64,000 nucleotides of DNA, taken from contig CAWHHO010000010.1 of NCBI GenBank assembly GCA_963829135.1, forward strand, positions 1 to 64,000, read 5' to 3'. Position 1 is the first letter of the stretch, and each line of letters begins with the position of its first letter. The position numbers and the translations under genes were made by a program. A model generated the notes under the pieces. That model searched no databases and was not told where the DNA came from. It was given only the letters and a program-made list of their open reading frames with translations. The stretch is from Kumtagia sp963829135. GTDB taxonomy: Bacteria > Pseudomonadota > Alphaproteobacteria > Rhizobiales > Rhizobiaceae. Shown here in pieces: positions 16,664 through 24,873 of this stretch.

Positions 16664-18640
16664 CTACACCTTTGCCAGCTCGCGCGCGGCAACGGGACGG
16701 CGTCTGCGTGGCTTGACTTTGCGGATCCTGACTGGAGCGGGCGCTGCCTTCACGAGGTCTTCCGATAGTGCCCCGTTTACGGCGGCGACCATGGAGCGCG
16801 CGAAGAAATCGCAACCCAGCGAAGCGGCGACCTTGACATCTTCAAGCTCGCTTTCGGGCCTGCCCCAATACACGATGCCCACCCTGATTGTGGCCCTCAG
16901 CCGCTTGATCCTCCGGACCATATAGCGGGCGTAGGTTTCCGAAGATGCGTTGAGGAAGCCGATAATAACGGTATCGACGCCGGCTAGCTCCAGCTTCCGG
17001 AGGTTGGCCGGCTCAAGGGAACCATGTTCAAGGCTGTAGATGACAGTACCCTGCACTTCGAGAACCTGAGCAAGCATCCTGGCGGCGACATCGTCAAGGT
17101 CGCCCCGGCCTCCTATGCAGAGGACGGTCTTGCCTGTGCCATCCGGCAGCTCGACACCGACATCGTTGTCGGACTCTTCCTGATCGTCACCGTCCTCGTC
17201 ATCCTCCTCGGCGCGCTCCTCCTCGGCCATGTCGGCGAGATTCTCGACCACCGCCGTAGCACTGTCGGCGAGGCGCTTGCGACGCTCTTGCACCAGCACC
17301 CCGCGCGAGCGGTCAGCCTCGCCCAGAAGCAGCGCAGGGATCGCCACCTTCTCGTAAAATTCTACCAGCTGATGCTCTTCGAGGTATTCTTCCGCCCGAT
17401 CCGTCGCCTCCACCGGATCACCCGACAGCAGCCGCTGGTAGAGCTGCTGGTGCGGCTCCAGCACCGGTTCGTTGCCGAACAGCACATCAAGGAATTCGAA
17501 CTGCGGGACGTGGCGGCCAAGCACCACGAGGCAGACCGTCAGCGGGGTCGATAGAAGCAGTCCAAGCGGCCCCCAGAGCCACGTCCAGAAGACCGCGGAC
17601 ACGATGATGGCAAGCGGCGACAGTCCGGTCCTGGAGCCATAGAGCCACGGTTCGATGACATTGTTGCTGATCAGCTCGATCACCACGAACAGCGCCACGG
17701 TCCACGCCAGCATCGACCAGCCGGGGTCGGCCGCGAGCGCCAGCGCCAAGGGGAACACCGAAGCGATGATCGGGCCGATATACGGTACGAACCGCAACAC
17801 CAACGCCAGCAGTCCCCACAGCGGGGCATTCGGTACGCCGATCAGCCAGAGCCCGATTCCGACCGGGATGGCATAGACGACATTCACGACCAGCTGCATG
17901 AGGAGATACTGGCCGACACGCCGACCCGCATCCTGAAGGGCCGCGGTGGTTCGGTGAAGATCGTCCGACCCCACGAGCCGGATGAAGCGGTCGCGCAAAT
18001 CCTCGCGGCTCATCAGCATGAAGATCACGACGACGATGATAATGCCGCCGGTCGCAAGCGGCTGCAGGAGCGGGCCGATAACGGCCTGTAGAACCTGCAA
18101 TGGCCTCAATGCTGGTTCGACCACTTCGACGGGGATCGGCTTCGCGCCTTCCTCCCGCTGCGGAACGACGCTCGGAACCGCCTGCTGATTGTTGTCGTCG
18201 GCCTGAATTTCCCGGCCCAGCCGCTCGAGAAGCTTGGAGACGCGGCTGACAACCCCCTCGCCGACGCTCGCACTCTTGATGGCCTCGACCTTCGCTTCGA
18301 GGTTGCGCTGATAGGTCGGCAGACTGATCGCCAGAGAGCTGAGTTGCGAGGCCACGACCATGCCGAACAAGCCGATCGCAGCAAACGCTCCGACCACGAC
18401 AGCAATCACCGCAACGGGCCGCGGCACACGTATCCGCCGAAGAAAGGAAACAAGTGGGGCAAGTGCGAAGGTGAGAAGCACCGCGACGGCAAGCGGAAGG
18501 AAGACGTCCTGGCCCAAATAAAGTGCGGCAACCGTAGCGACTGTGACAAGCAGCGTCGGCGCTTGCGGCTGCTTTGGTATGGCGTCCTCGAAAACGCGCT
18601 TCGTTACCGGCAGTTTTTCCACGGGACGCGCCATGTTCAT
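16664..18640 (-). CDS. AI-2E family transporter with a long C-terminal cytoplasmic domain
   Basis: This protein of about 658 residues belongs to the AI-2E/PerM permease family. Roughly eight membrane helices fill the first 370 residues, including GRRVGQYLLMQLVVNVVYAIPVGIGLWLIGVPNAPLWG and FVPYIGPIIASVFPLALALA. The cytoplasmic extension of about 280 residues includes an acidic linker (AEEERAEEDDEDGDDQEE). It then has a Rossmann-like unit (KTVLCIGGRGDLDDVAARMLAQVLE) and an arginine-rich end. Most family members are about 350 residues. The substrate is unknown. The ATG at 18640 is chosen over the GTG at 18655. Confidence 0.85.
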   Translation of the reverse strand: MNMARPVEKLPVTKRVFEDAIPKQPQAPTLLVTVATVAALYLGQDVFLPLAVAVLLTFALAPLVSFLRRIRVPRPVAVIAVVVGAFAAIGLFGMVVASQLSSLAISLPTYQRNLEAKVEAIKSASVGEGVVSRVSKLLERLGREIQADDNNQQAVPSVVPQREEGAKPIPVEVVEPALRPLQVLQAVIGPLLQPLATGGIIIVVVIFMLMSREDLRDRFIRLVGSDDLHRTTAALQDAGRRVGQYLLMQLVVNVVYAIPVGIGLWLIGVPNAPLWGLLALVLRFVPYIGPIIASVFPLALALAADPGWSMLAWTVALFVVIELISNNVIEPWLYGSRTGLSPLAIIVSAVFWTWLWGPLGLLLSTPLTVCLVVLGRHVPQFEFLDVLFGNEPVLEPHQQLYQRLLSGDPVEATDRAEEYLEEHQLVEFYEKVAIPALLLGEADRSRGVLVQERRKRLADSATAVVENLADMAEEERAEEDDEDGDDQEESDNDVGVELPDGTGKTVLCIGGRGDLDDVAARMLAQVLEVQGTVIYSLEHGSLEPANLRKLELAGVDTVIIGFLNASSETYARYMVRRIKRLRATIRVGIVYWGRPESELEDVKVAASLGCDFFARSMVAAVNGALSEDLVKAAPAPVRIRKVKPRRRRPVAARELAKV

Positions 18641-19109
18641 TACGAAGCCCCGCACTGGCCGATTGCCGCCTGTCTAAAATTCTGGCGACCCATCGGTCTA
18701 TTGTAAACATGGACAATCACAACGCGCACCGCACAAGCGGTGTTATCCACTCGGGTTGGCAGCAATTGCCGGGCGCTCGGGGACGATGCAATCAACCTCT
18801 CACTTCGCATTACAACTCCAAGGCCATGCCGTTGGTTGCATCATAGTCTACGGTCAGTATCCCGAGCATGTCTCCAAAACTCTGCATCCCGAGCATGTCT
18901 CCAAAACTCTGCCACCGGTTTCGGGCAGAAGACATGCTGGAAAGCAAGACTTGGGGCGTACGGAGCGAATCGGAAGGATCGACACGCTCTAAGCGAATGA
19001 TCCAATGCATGGCCGTCACCGTAAAGCGACGATAACGGCATAGGGCTCGGCAAAATCGAGCCGCATTCCGAGCGTTCCACGATCCCAATTCGATGCATAA
19101 CACGGCGCC
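18641..19109. other. 469-nt divergent intergenic region
   Basis: This lies between the start of the AI-2E transporter gene (minus) and the ECF sigma gene (plus). It must hold both promoters. It also contains a 27-bp exact tandem duplication (18859-18912) that forms part of a larger dyad ending near 18943. The short frames through it have no coding character. Confidence 0.55.
18859..18912. repeat. 27-bp exact tandem duplication within a palindromic element
   Basis: The unit at 18859-18885 is repeated without change at 18886-18912. Each unit contains AGCATGTCT, which is mirrored by AGACATGCT about 30 nt downstream (near 18933-18941). This gives alternative hairpins. Similar AGCATGTCT palindromes are scattered through rhizobial genomes, by recollection. 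The duplication is consistent with slippage on such an element. Confidence 0.8.
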
Positions 19110-19649
19110 ATGAATTCAGAGGCCATTACCGAACTGATTGTACGGACATCTCTGAAAGATCGTCCGGCGTTCGACCTCTTGTACCGCTACACCAGCGCGA
19201 AACTCTTCGGTGTATGCCTGCGTATCTTGAATAATCGCGCAGATGCCGAGGAAGCCTTGCAGGATGTATACATCAAGATCTGGAATAAGGCCGACCGCTT
19301 CGCCGTGTCGGAGCTGAGCCCGATGTCGTGGCTGATCGCCATCGCCAGGAACCAGTCCATCGATCGCATCCGCCAGCGGCGCGTGGCATCCCTGGACCTC
19401 GATGAAGCGCGGCACGTCGCCGATATCGCCCCCGATCCCGAAGCGCTGACGCTTGCATCGGGCGACCGGCAGCAGATCGACAAGTGCCTTGAGGAATTGG
19501 ACAAGGATCGGGCGGAGGCCGTCCGTGGAGCCTATCTGCGAGGCGACAGCTACGCCGAGCTTGCGCAGCGCTACGCGGTGCCGTTGAACACCATTCGCAC
19601 GTGGCTGCGCCGCAGCCTGTTGAAACTCAGGGAATGCCTCGAACGATGA
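19110..19649 (+). CDS. ECF-type RNA polymerase sigma factor
   Basis: The 179-residue extracytoplasmic-function sigma factor has region 2 at about residues 15-85 (AFDLLYRYTSAKLFGVCLRIL, DAEEALQDVYIKIWNKADRF, SWLIAIARNQSIDRIRQRR). Region 4 is at about 120-175, with the helix-turn-helix SYAELAQRYAVPLNTIRTWLRRSLLKLRECL. There is no region 3. It is co-transcribed with the anti-sigma gene by an ATGA overlap and followed by a fasciclin gene, an arrangement common in alphaproteobacteria. It probably controls its own operon and cell-envelope or oxidative-stress genes. Confidence 0.93.
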   Translation: MNSEAITELIVRTSLKDRPAFDLLYRYTSAKLFGVCLRILNNRADAEEALQDVYIKIWNKADRFAVSELSPMSWLIAIARNQSIDRIRQRRVASLDLDEARHVADIAPDPEALTLASGDRQQIDKCLEELDKDRAEAVRGAYLRGDSYAELAQRYAVPLNTIRTWLRRSLLKLRECLER

Positions 19650-20357
19650 GCATGGGCGACGACCATGTGCCGGATGACGGGGGCGACGACGCGCTCGCCG
19701 CCGAACTCGTGCTGGGGGTGCTTTCAGCCGAGGACCGCGAAAGCGCCTCGCGGCGGATCGAGGCGGAGCCTGCCTTCGCGCGACTGGTCGAGCGCTGGGA
19801 AAGTCATTTCGCGCCTTTGGCCGCGGCCTATGCTCCAGTGGAACCACCACTGTCCGTCAAGGCGGCGCTAGACCGCCGGCTGTTCCCGCAACCCCAATCT
19901 GCCGAAGGCCGGGCTGTGGTCCAGCCTGGCATTCTGGAGAGGGCTGGCCGCTGCAGCATTTGTCGCTCTGATTGCGTTTGTTGCGCTGCCCTATCTCAAC
20001 GTGCCGGTGGAGCTCCCGCAGGCGCAGCTGGTCGCCTCGCTCGCGGCAGATGGCAGCGACGTTCGCTATCTGGCAGTCTACAATCCGGCAACCGGGAACG
20101 TCGGGCTTAGCCACGTCTCGGGAGCGCGCGCGTCCGGGAAGGATTTCGAGCTCTGGATGATCGAGCCTGAAAAGCCGCCGGTTTCGATGGGCGTCATCCC
20201 GGTCGGCTCATTGGTCCACCTGGAAGTCGAGGCCGCGTCGCGGCAGAAGCTGGCGCAGGGGGCGGTGCTCGCTGTCAGTCTGGAGCCGACAGGCGGATCG
20301 CCGACCGGCCAGCCGACCGGCCCTGTCGTGGCTGCGGGTGACCTGCGCGCGATCTAA
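19646..20357 (+). pseudogene. RskA-type anti-sigma factor, frameshifted
   Basis: Read across one frame change this is a 236-residue membrane anti-sigma factor. The cytoplasmic N-terminus (MSMGDDHVPDDGG, LAAELVLGVLSAEDRESASRRIE) is an RskA-type sigma-binding domain without a zinc motif. The second frame gives one membrane helix (SLAFWRGLAAAAFVALIAFVALPYL) and the periplasmic RskA domain ending at 20357. The frames meet at about 19905-19911, where GGCCGGG has one extra C relative to the expected GGCGGG. If real, the truncation removes the membrane anchor and periplasmic sensor and may leave the sigma factor deregulated. Confidence 0.82.
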
Positions 20358-20570
20358 TTGCGCGCCTCCGCCAGCTACCGGTGTGTGGGCTCCACACAAT
20401 CACGCCTCCGGGACGGTCTCTCATCATCTGCAGCTCCGGCTCGCCGGGCGCAACTACGTGCGCACCATCTTGCCTGAAAAACAATGTGAAAATTGCCTGA
20501 AACTCTTTTCTGCACCGTTCCGTAGCTCCTCGCGTACCCGATCAACGGGAAACAAACCAAGGAGATTCCG

Positions 20571-21125
20571 ATGCGTAAATTGACCGCTTCGCTGTTCGTC
20601 GGCGCGTTCGCGCTATCCGCCGTCAGCTTTGCCTATGCCGGCAATCCGATGGTCGGCGGCGCAGCCATGTTTGCCGACAAGAACATTGTCGAGAATGCCG
20701 TCAACTCCAAGGACCATACGACGCTTGTCGCCGCCGTCAAGGCAGCCGGCCTGGTCGATACACTGCAGGGTGCCGGCCCGTTCACCGTGTTCGCGCCGAC
20801 CAATGAAGCTTTCGCCGCATTGCCGGCCGGCACTGTCGAAATGCTGCTCAAGCCTGAGAACAAAGACAAGCTGGCCAAGATCCTCACATGCCATGTCGTG
20901 GCGGCGAAGGCGATGTCGGCCGACATCATGAAGATGGTCGACGACGACAAGGGTGCGCATCCGGTTAAGACAGTCGGCGGTTGCACCTGGACCGCCAAAT
21001 ATGAGGGCGACAAGATCACCGTAGAAGACGAAAACGGCAACGTCGCCAATGTGACCATCGCGAATGTGGAACAGTCGAACGGGGTGATTCACGTCATCGA
21101 CAAGGTTCTTCTGCCGAAGATGTAG
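20571..21125 (+). CDS. Secreted fasciclin-domain protein
   Basis: The 184-residue protein has a signal peptide (MRKLTASLFVGAFALSAVSFAYA) and one FAS1 domain. H1-type sequence DHTTLVAAVKAAGLVDTLQGAGPFTVFAPTNEAFAALPAG is followed by CHVVAAKAMSAD and the H2-type NGVIHVIDKVLLPKM. FAS1 proteins mediate adhesion in the envelope or extracellularly. The gene follows the ECF sigma/anti-sigma pair by about 210 nt. It is probably a target of that sigma factor, as in other alphaproteobacteria. AAGGAGA precedes the ATG. Confidence 0.92.
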   Translation: MRKLTASLFVGAFALSAVSFAYAGNPMVGGAAMFADKNIVENAVNSKDHTTLVAAVKAAGLVDTLQGAGPFTVFAPTNEAFAALPAGTVEMLLKPENKDKLAKILTCHVVAAKAMSADIMKMVDDDKGAHPVKTVGGCTWTAKYEGDKITVEDENGNVANVTIANVEQSNGVIHVIDKVLLPKM

Positions 21126-21238
21126 GTTGACTGGGCTCGCCTTGGGGCCTGGGCACTTGGCGAGCCTACGATCTCATCGTCGCGGGACCGCCGGCATGGA
21201 TCATGACCCCTCCGATCCGTGTCGGCGGAGCTTTGGCA

Positions 21239-23008
21239 TCAGGCTTCCTCGCTGGCCCCGTCCGACTGACGCTCCGCCAGCTTGCGAGCATGCGCGCGGT
21301 TTGCCTCTATGCGCTCACGGGCCATCTGGTCGACTGCTTCCCGCAGATTGGAATGCCGAGACATGAACAGGTTGAAATCGCGGCGTTCCAGCATCAGGAA
21401 TTCGCAGAAATCGACCGCGATAATGTCGGCGGTACGCCGCGACCCGCTAAGCAGAGCCATTTCGCCGAAAAAGGACCCGGCCTCGAGCTTGATGCTGCGT
21501 CCCCCGACCCTTACTTCCACGGCCCCCGCAGCAATGAAATACATGCCGTCGGCGCGATCTCCCGTGCGCATGACGCGCTCGCCGGGAGACGCCGATCTTG
21601 GCCGGAACAGCAGGAGAAGTTCTTCCTGCTCGTCGGGTCCAATCAGCTTGAGCAGCGGAAACGTCTCCAGCAGTGCCTGGATCCTGACGTGCCGCGCCTT
21701 CTCGCGCTCCTCCTGAGCCGCACGGTTCCGTTCGAGGTCGGCGACGAGTATGTCATAGCGACGGCGCCCATAGGACGCCGTGAAAATGGGCCATCTGGCG
21801 CGGATGAACTTTTGCAGCTCGGTTGTCGCCATGATCGTCAGCGGATTGAGAGTGATCGACAGGATTGCGCCCGCAAGGATCAGGTCTCGCCCTTCCTCAG
21901 GCAAGAGACCGAGCGAAACCCCTAATCCGGCCAGGATGAATGTGAATTCGCCGATCTGCGCCCGCCCCCCAGCGATCGTCAGCGCCATGCTCACTGGATA
22001 GCGAAGCAGCAAGATAACCGCGAAGGCGATCAACGTCTTGCCGACCAGGATCGCCGCTACCACGCAGAACACATCGAAAGGCTTCTCGATGAGGACAAGT
22101 GGGTTGAACAGCATCCCGACCGATACGAAGAACAGCACCGAAAACGCATCCTGAAGCGGCAGTGATTCCGCGGCGGCCTTGTGGCTGAGATTGGATTCGC
22201 CAAGCACCAGCCCGGCGAAGAAAGCCCCGAGTGCGAACGACACTCCGAAAATTTCGGCAGAGCCGTAGGCGATGCCGACAGCCAGTGCCAGTACCGTCAG
22301 CGTGAACAGTTCGCGAGAACCGGTCCGCGCCACCTTTGTCAGGACCCATGGCACGATCCTCGGGCCGAACATCATCGCCAGCACAGTAAATACCGCGACC
22401 TTTGCCAGCGTGATGAAAATCGTGAGCGGCAATGATTGGCTGCCCGCCTCGGCACCGTGCGCGGCGCCTCCCGCACCCCCGCTAAGCGCCTCCGCCAGCA
22501 TCGGCAGCAAAACCAGCGCCAGAACCGTCACCAGGTCTTCCACGATCAGCCAACCGATAGCAGCGCGGCCCGCGGGGGTGTTCAGCTGATTGCGCTCCTC
22601 CAGCGCCTTCAGCTGTACGACAGTGCTGGCTACCGCAAGGCTCAAGCCCAGGACAATGCCCGCACCCAGACCCCATCCCCAGAGCCAGGCGAGAGCTATG
22701 CCGAGTGGCGTCGCCAACACTATCTGGCCGACCGCGCCTGGTATGGCCACACCGCGAACGGCGAGCAGGTCTGAGACGGAAAAATGCAGACCCACGCCGA
22801 ACATCAGCAGGATCACGCCCATTTCCGCAAGCTGGCCGGCCAGCTCGCTATCGGCTACGAAGCCCGGTGTGAGCGGGCCGATCATGATGCCCGCAACCAG
22901 AAACCCGACGAGCGGCGGCAGGCGCAGGCGGTCGGCGATATAGCCGAACACCGACGCGAACACGAAGCACACCGCTACCGTGGCGATCAGCGTAACCTGA
23001 TGATCCAT
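21239..23008 (-). CDS. CPA2-type cation:proton antiporter with C-terminal cNMP-binding domain
   Basis: The 589-residue protein belongs to the Kef/CPA2 family. About twelve membrane helices fill residues 5-390 (RLPPLVGFLVAGIMIGPLTPGF, GVILLMFGVGLHFSVSDL, GWLIVEDLVTVLALVLLP, FALGAFFAGLVLGESNLS). In place of the usual TrkA-N (NAD-binding) domain, the C-terminus from about residue 430 is a cyclic-nucleotide-binding-type beta roll. That part has RVMRTGDRADGMYFIAAGAVEVRVG and LEAGSFFGEMALLSGSRRTADIIAVD. It would exchange K+ or Na+ for protons, gated by a nucleotide. Whether the pocket binds a cyclic nucleotide is not shown. The gene stands alone. Confidence 0.9.
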   Translation of the reverse strand: MDHQVTLIATVAVCFVFASVFGYIADRLRLPPLVGFLVAGIMIGPLTPGFVADSELAGQLAEMGVILLMFGVGLHFSVSDLLAVRGVAIPGAVGQIVLATPLGIALAWLWGWGLGAGIVLGLSLAVASTVVQLKALEERNQLNTPAGRAAIGWLIVEDLVTVLALVLLPMLAEALSGGAGGAAHGAEAGSQSLPLTIFITLAKVAVFTVLAMMFGPRIVPWVLTKVARTGSRELFTLTVLALAVGIAYGSAEIFGVSFALGAFFAGLVLGESNLSHKAAAESLPLQDAFSVLFFVSVGMLFNPLVLIEKPFDVFCVVAAILVGKTLIAFAVILLLRYPVSMALTIAGGRAQIGEFTFILAGLGVSLGLLPEEGRDLILAGAILSITLNPLTIMATTELQKFIRARWPIFTASYGRRRYDILVADLERNRAAQEEREKARHVRIQALLETFPLLKLIGPDEQEELLLLFRPRSASPGERVMRTGDRADGMYFIAAGAVEVRVGGRSIKLEAGSFFGEMALLSGSRRTADIIAVDFCEFLMLERRDFNLFMSRHSNLREAVDQMARERIEANRAHARKLAERQSDGASEEA

Positions 23009-23196
23009 TCCAGTCCCTTGGTCCCAAATCGCATTTCGTCATAGCCGGCTGCGTCCGTCAAATGCCTCAATGCATGAAGATGTCGCAAGGTAGCGATACC
23101 ATGCCTTGACATTGACGCCACTTCGCCCGACTTCCTCTAGCGGGGCGGGATTGGGTTTCATGCAAACTCTAGTTCGCTGCAAGGGAGAAGAACTCG

Positions 23197-23949
23197 ATGC
23201 CAGAAGCCCGACGGTCCACGATCGACGCCGGTGAAGTGGAACGCTTCTCCGCCCTTTCCGCCGAGTGGTGGAACCCGAACGGCAAATTCCGTCCCCTGCA
23301 CAAGTTCAATCCCGTCCGGTTGTCTTATATCCGAGACCAGATCGCCGCGCGGTTTGGTCGAGACGCGCACGCCGCCCGTCCTTTCGAAGGGCTTCGCATC
23401 CTGGACATCGGGTGCGGCGGTGGTCTGCTCTGCGAGCCGATGTCACGTCTCGGCGCGGAAGTCGTCGGCGCAGACGCCTCCGCCACCAACATCGAGGTCG
23501 CGAGGCTCCATGCCGCCGAAGCGGGCGTGACGATCGACTATCGCGCGACGACAGCGGAGGACCTCGCCGACGCAGGCGAGAAGTTCGATGTCATCCTCAA
23601 CATGGAAGTCGTCGAGCATGTTTCCGACGTGAGCCTGTATATTTCGCGCTGCGCCGAGATGGTGAAGCCGGAGGGCATCATGTTCGTCGCCACGATCAAC
23701 CGTACCCTCAAGGCGCTCGGCCTCGCCATCATCGGAGCGGAATACGTGCTGCGCTGGCTACCGCGTGGCACCCATGAATATGGCCGGCTAGTGCGGCCGG
23801 ACGAGCTTGAAAAAGCACTGTCAGACGCCGGCATGGCGATAACCGACCGAACCGGTGTTATCTACAATCCGCTCGCCGACCGGTGGCAGCGATCCAAGGA
23901 CATGGATGTGAACTACATGGTGCTGGCCGAGAAACGGCCCGTCGTTTAG
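23197..23949 (+). CDS. ubiG: Ubiquinone biosynthesis O-methyltransferase UbiG
   Basis: The 250-residue SAM-dependent methyltransferase performs both O-methylations of ubiquinone synthesis. The opening (TIDAGEVERFSALSAEWWNPNGKFRPLHKFNPVRLSYI) is diagnostic for UbiG. The SAM motif I is LRILDIGCGGGLLCEPMSRLGA, with ILNMEVVEHV as post-motif and TINRTLKALGLAIIGAEYVLRWLPRGTH near the end. The length is normal. GGGAGAAGAA precedes the ATG. In other alphaproteobacteria ubiG is often next to lysC; that neighbour is absent here. Confidence 0.95.
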   Translation: MPEARRSTIDAGEVERFSALSAEWWNPNGKFRPLHKFNPVRLSYIRDQIAARFGRDAHAARPFEGLRILDIGCGGGLLCEPMSRLGAEVVGADASATNIEVARLHAAEAGVTIDYRATTAEDLADAGEKFDVILNMEVVEHVSDVSLYISRCAEMVKPEGIMFVATINRTLKALGLAIIGAEYVLRWLPRGTHEYGRLVRPDELEKALSDAGMAITDRTGVIYNPLADRWQRSKDMDVNYMVLAEKRPVV

Positions 23950-24086
23950 GCCCGGGACAGCTTCTTCAGGAGGGGGCGCGCCTGATTTCCGGGACCGCCC
24001 CCCGTAACATGTGACAAATCTTCAAGAGGATTACGCCGGATCGCGGCATGATCCCGTGGTTGACCCATCGTCCGTATGAGGAAGCC

Positions 24087-24419
24087 ATGAACGCCAGTGA
24101 TTTCAGGAGCGTCGCGCTCGCGCTGCCCGAGGCGGAGGAGAAGTCGCACTTCGGCAAGGCAGATTTCCGCGTCCGCAACAGGATTTTTGGCTCGCTGCCA
24201 GACGAAAGCCGAGCGGTACTGAAATTCACGCCGGATGAGCAGGCCCTGCTGAGCGCGGCAGAGCCGGGCATCTTCAGCCCCATCAAGGGAGGCTGGGGCC
24301 GGCAGGGATGGACGCAGGTTGATCTTTCAGCCTGCGACGGTACCACGTTGCACAGCGCCTGCCTTATGGCCTGGCGCAACGTCGCGCCAGCGAGTGCGAA
24401 AAAGGCGCTCCGCTCCTAG
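24087..24419 (+). CDS. MmcQ/YjbR family protein
   Basis: The 110-residue protein is a YjbR/CyaY-fold member: MNASDFRSVALALPEAEEKSHFGKADFRVRNRIFGSL and LKFTPDEQALLSAAEPGIFSP. The C-terminal GGWGRQGWTQVDLSACD and AWRNVAPASAKKAL match the family. The fold is described as a DNA-binding double-wing, but most members are uncharacterised. The ATG at 24087 has GAGGAAG just upstream. Its stop codon lies inside a palindrome. Confidence 0.85.
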   Translation: MNASDFRSVALALPEAEEKSHFGKADFRVRNRIFGSLPDESRAVLKFTPDEQALLSAAEPGIFSPIKGGWGRQGWTQVDLSACDGTTLHSACLMAWRNVAPASAKKALRS

Positions 24420-24450
24420 AGCATTTCGTGGCTAGCCATGAAATGCTCTA
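24417..24450. terminator. 34-bp palindrome at the end of the YjbR gene
   Basis: TAGAGCATTTCGTGGCTAGC and its mirror half GCTAGCCATGAAATGCTCTA form a near-perfect inverted repeat with one mismatched pair. It spans the stop codon of the plus-strand YjbR gene and the stop of the convergent DUF1178 gene. It may end transcription in both directions. AGAGCATTTC palindromes are recurrent in rhizobial genomes, by recollection. Confidence 0.55.
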
Positions 24451-24873
24451 GTTCCGGTCGTCGGGAAACACCGGGATCGGCAGGAACTCGACGCCATCCT
24501 CAGCGAGGCTTTTCGCCTCATCCGGCGTCGCTTCGCCATAAATGCCCCGCGCTTCTGTCTCGCCGAAATAAATCTTACGCGCCTCGTCGGCAAATTTGTC
24601 GCCGACATAGTCGGCGTTCTCGCGCATCTTTTCCGACAGCGCCTTCAACTGCGCCATGGCCTGCTTCTGCGCATCGCCCATCGCCAGCGCCATCTTCTCC
24701 TGCTTGCGCGACGTCGAGACGGCAGGCGCCATCAGCGCCTTGGCGACCTTCTTCGATCCGCACTCCGGACATTCGACCAAGCCGCGCTTCTTCTGGGTAT
24801 CGAAGTCTTCATTGCTGCGAAACCAGGCTTCAAACGTGTGCTCGTGGTCGCAGTTAAGCGAAAAACGGATCAA
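24448..24873 (-). CDS. DUF1178 family protein
   Basis: The 141-residue protein begins (TTG start) MIRFSLNCDHEHTFEAWFRSNEDFDTQKKRGLVECPECGS. An N-terminal zinc-ribbon-like pair of cysteine sites (C8 and CPECGS) is followed by a helical middle and an acidic end (VEFLPIPVFPDD). This is the DUF1178 pattern, found next to nitrilase and grxC across alphaproteobacteria. Function is unknown, though a metal-binding role is plausible. The TTG at 24873 overlaps the TGA of the nitrilase gene, so translation is coupled. No ATG fits the N-terminus. Confidence 0.85.
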   Translation of the reverse strand: MIRFSLNCDHEHTFEAWFRSNEDFDTQKKRGLVECPECGSKKVAKALMAPAVSTSRKQEKMALAMGDAQKQAMAQLKALSEKMRENADYVGDKFADEARKIYFGETEARGIYGEATPDEAKSLAEDGVEFLPIPVFPDDRN

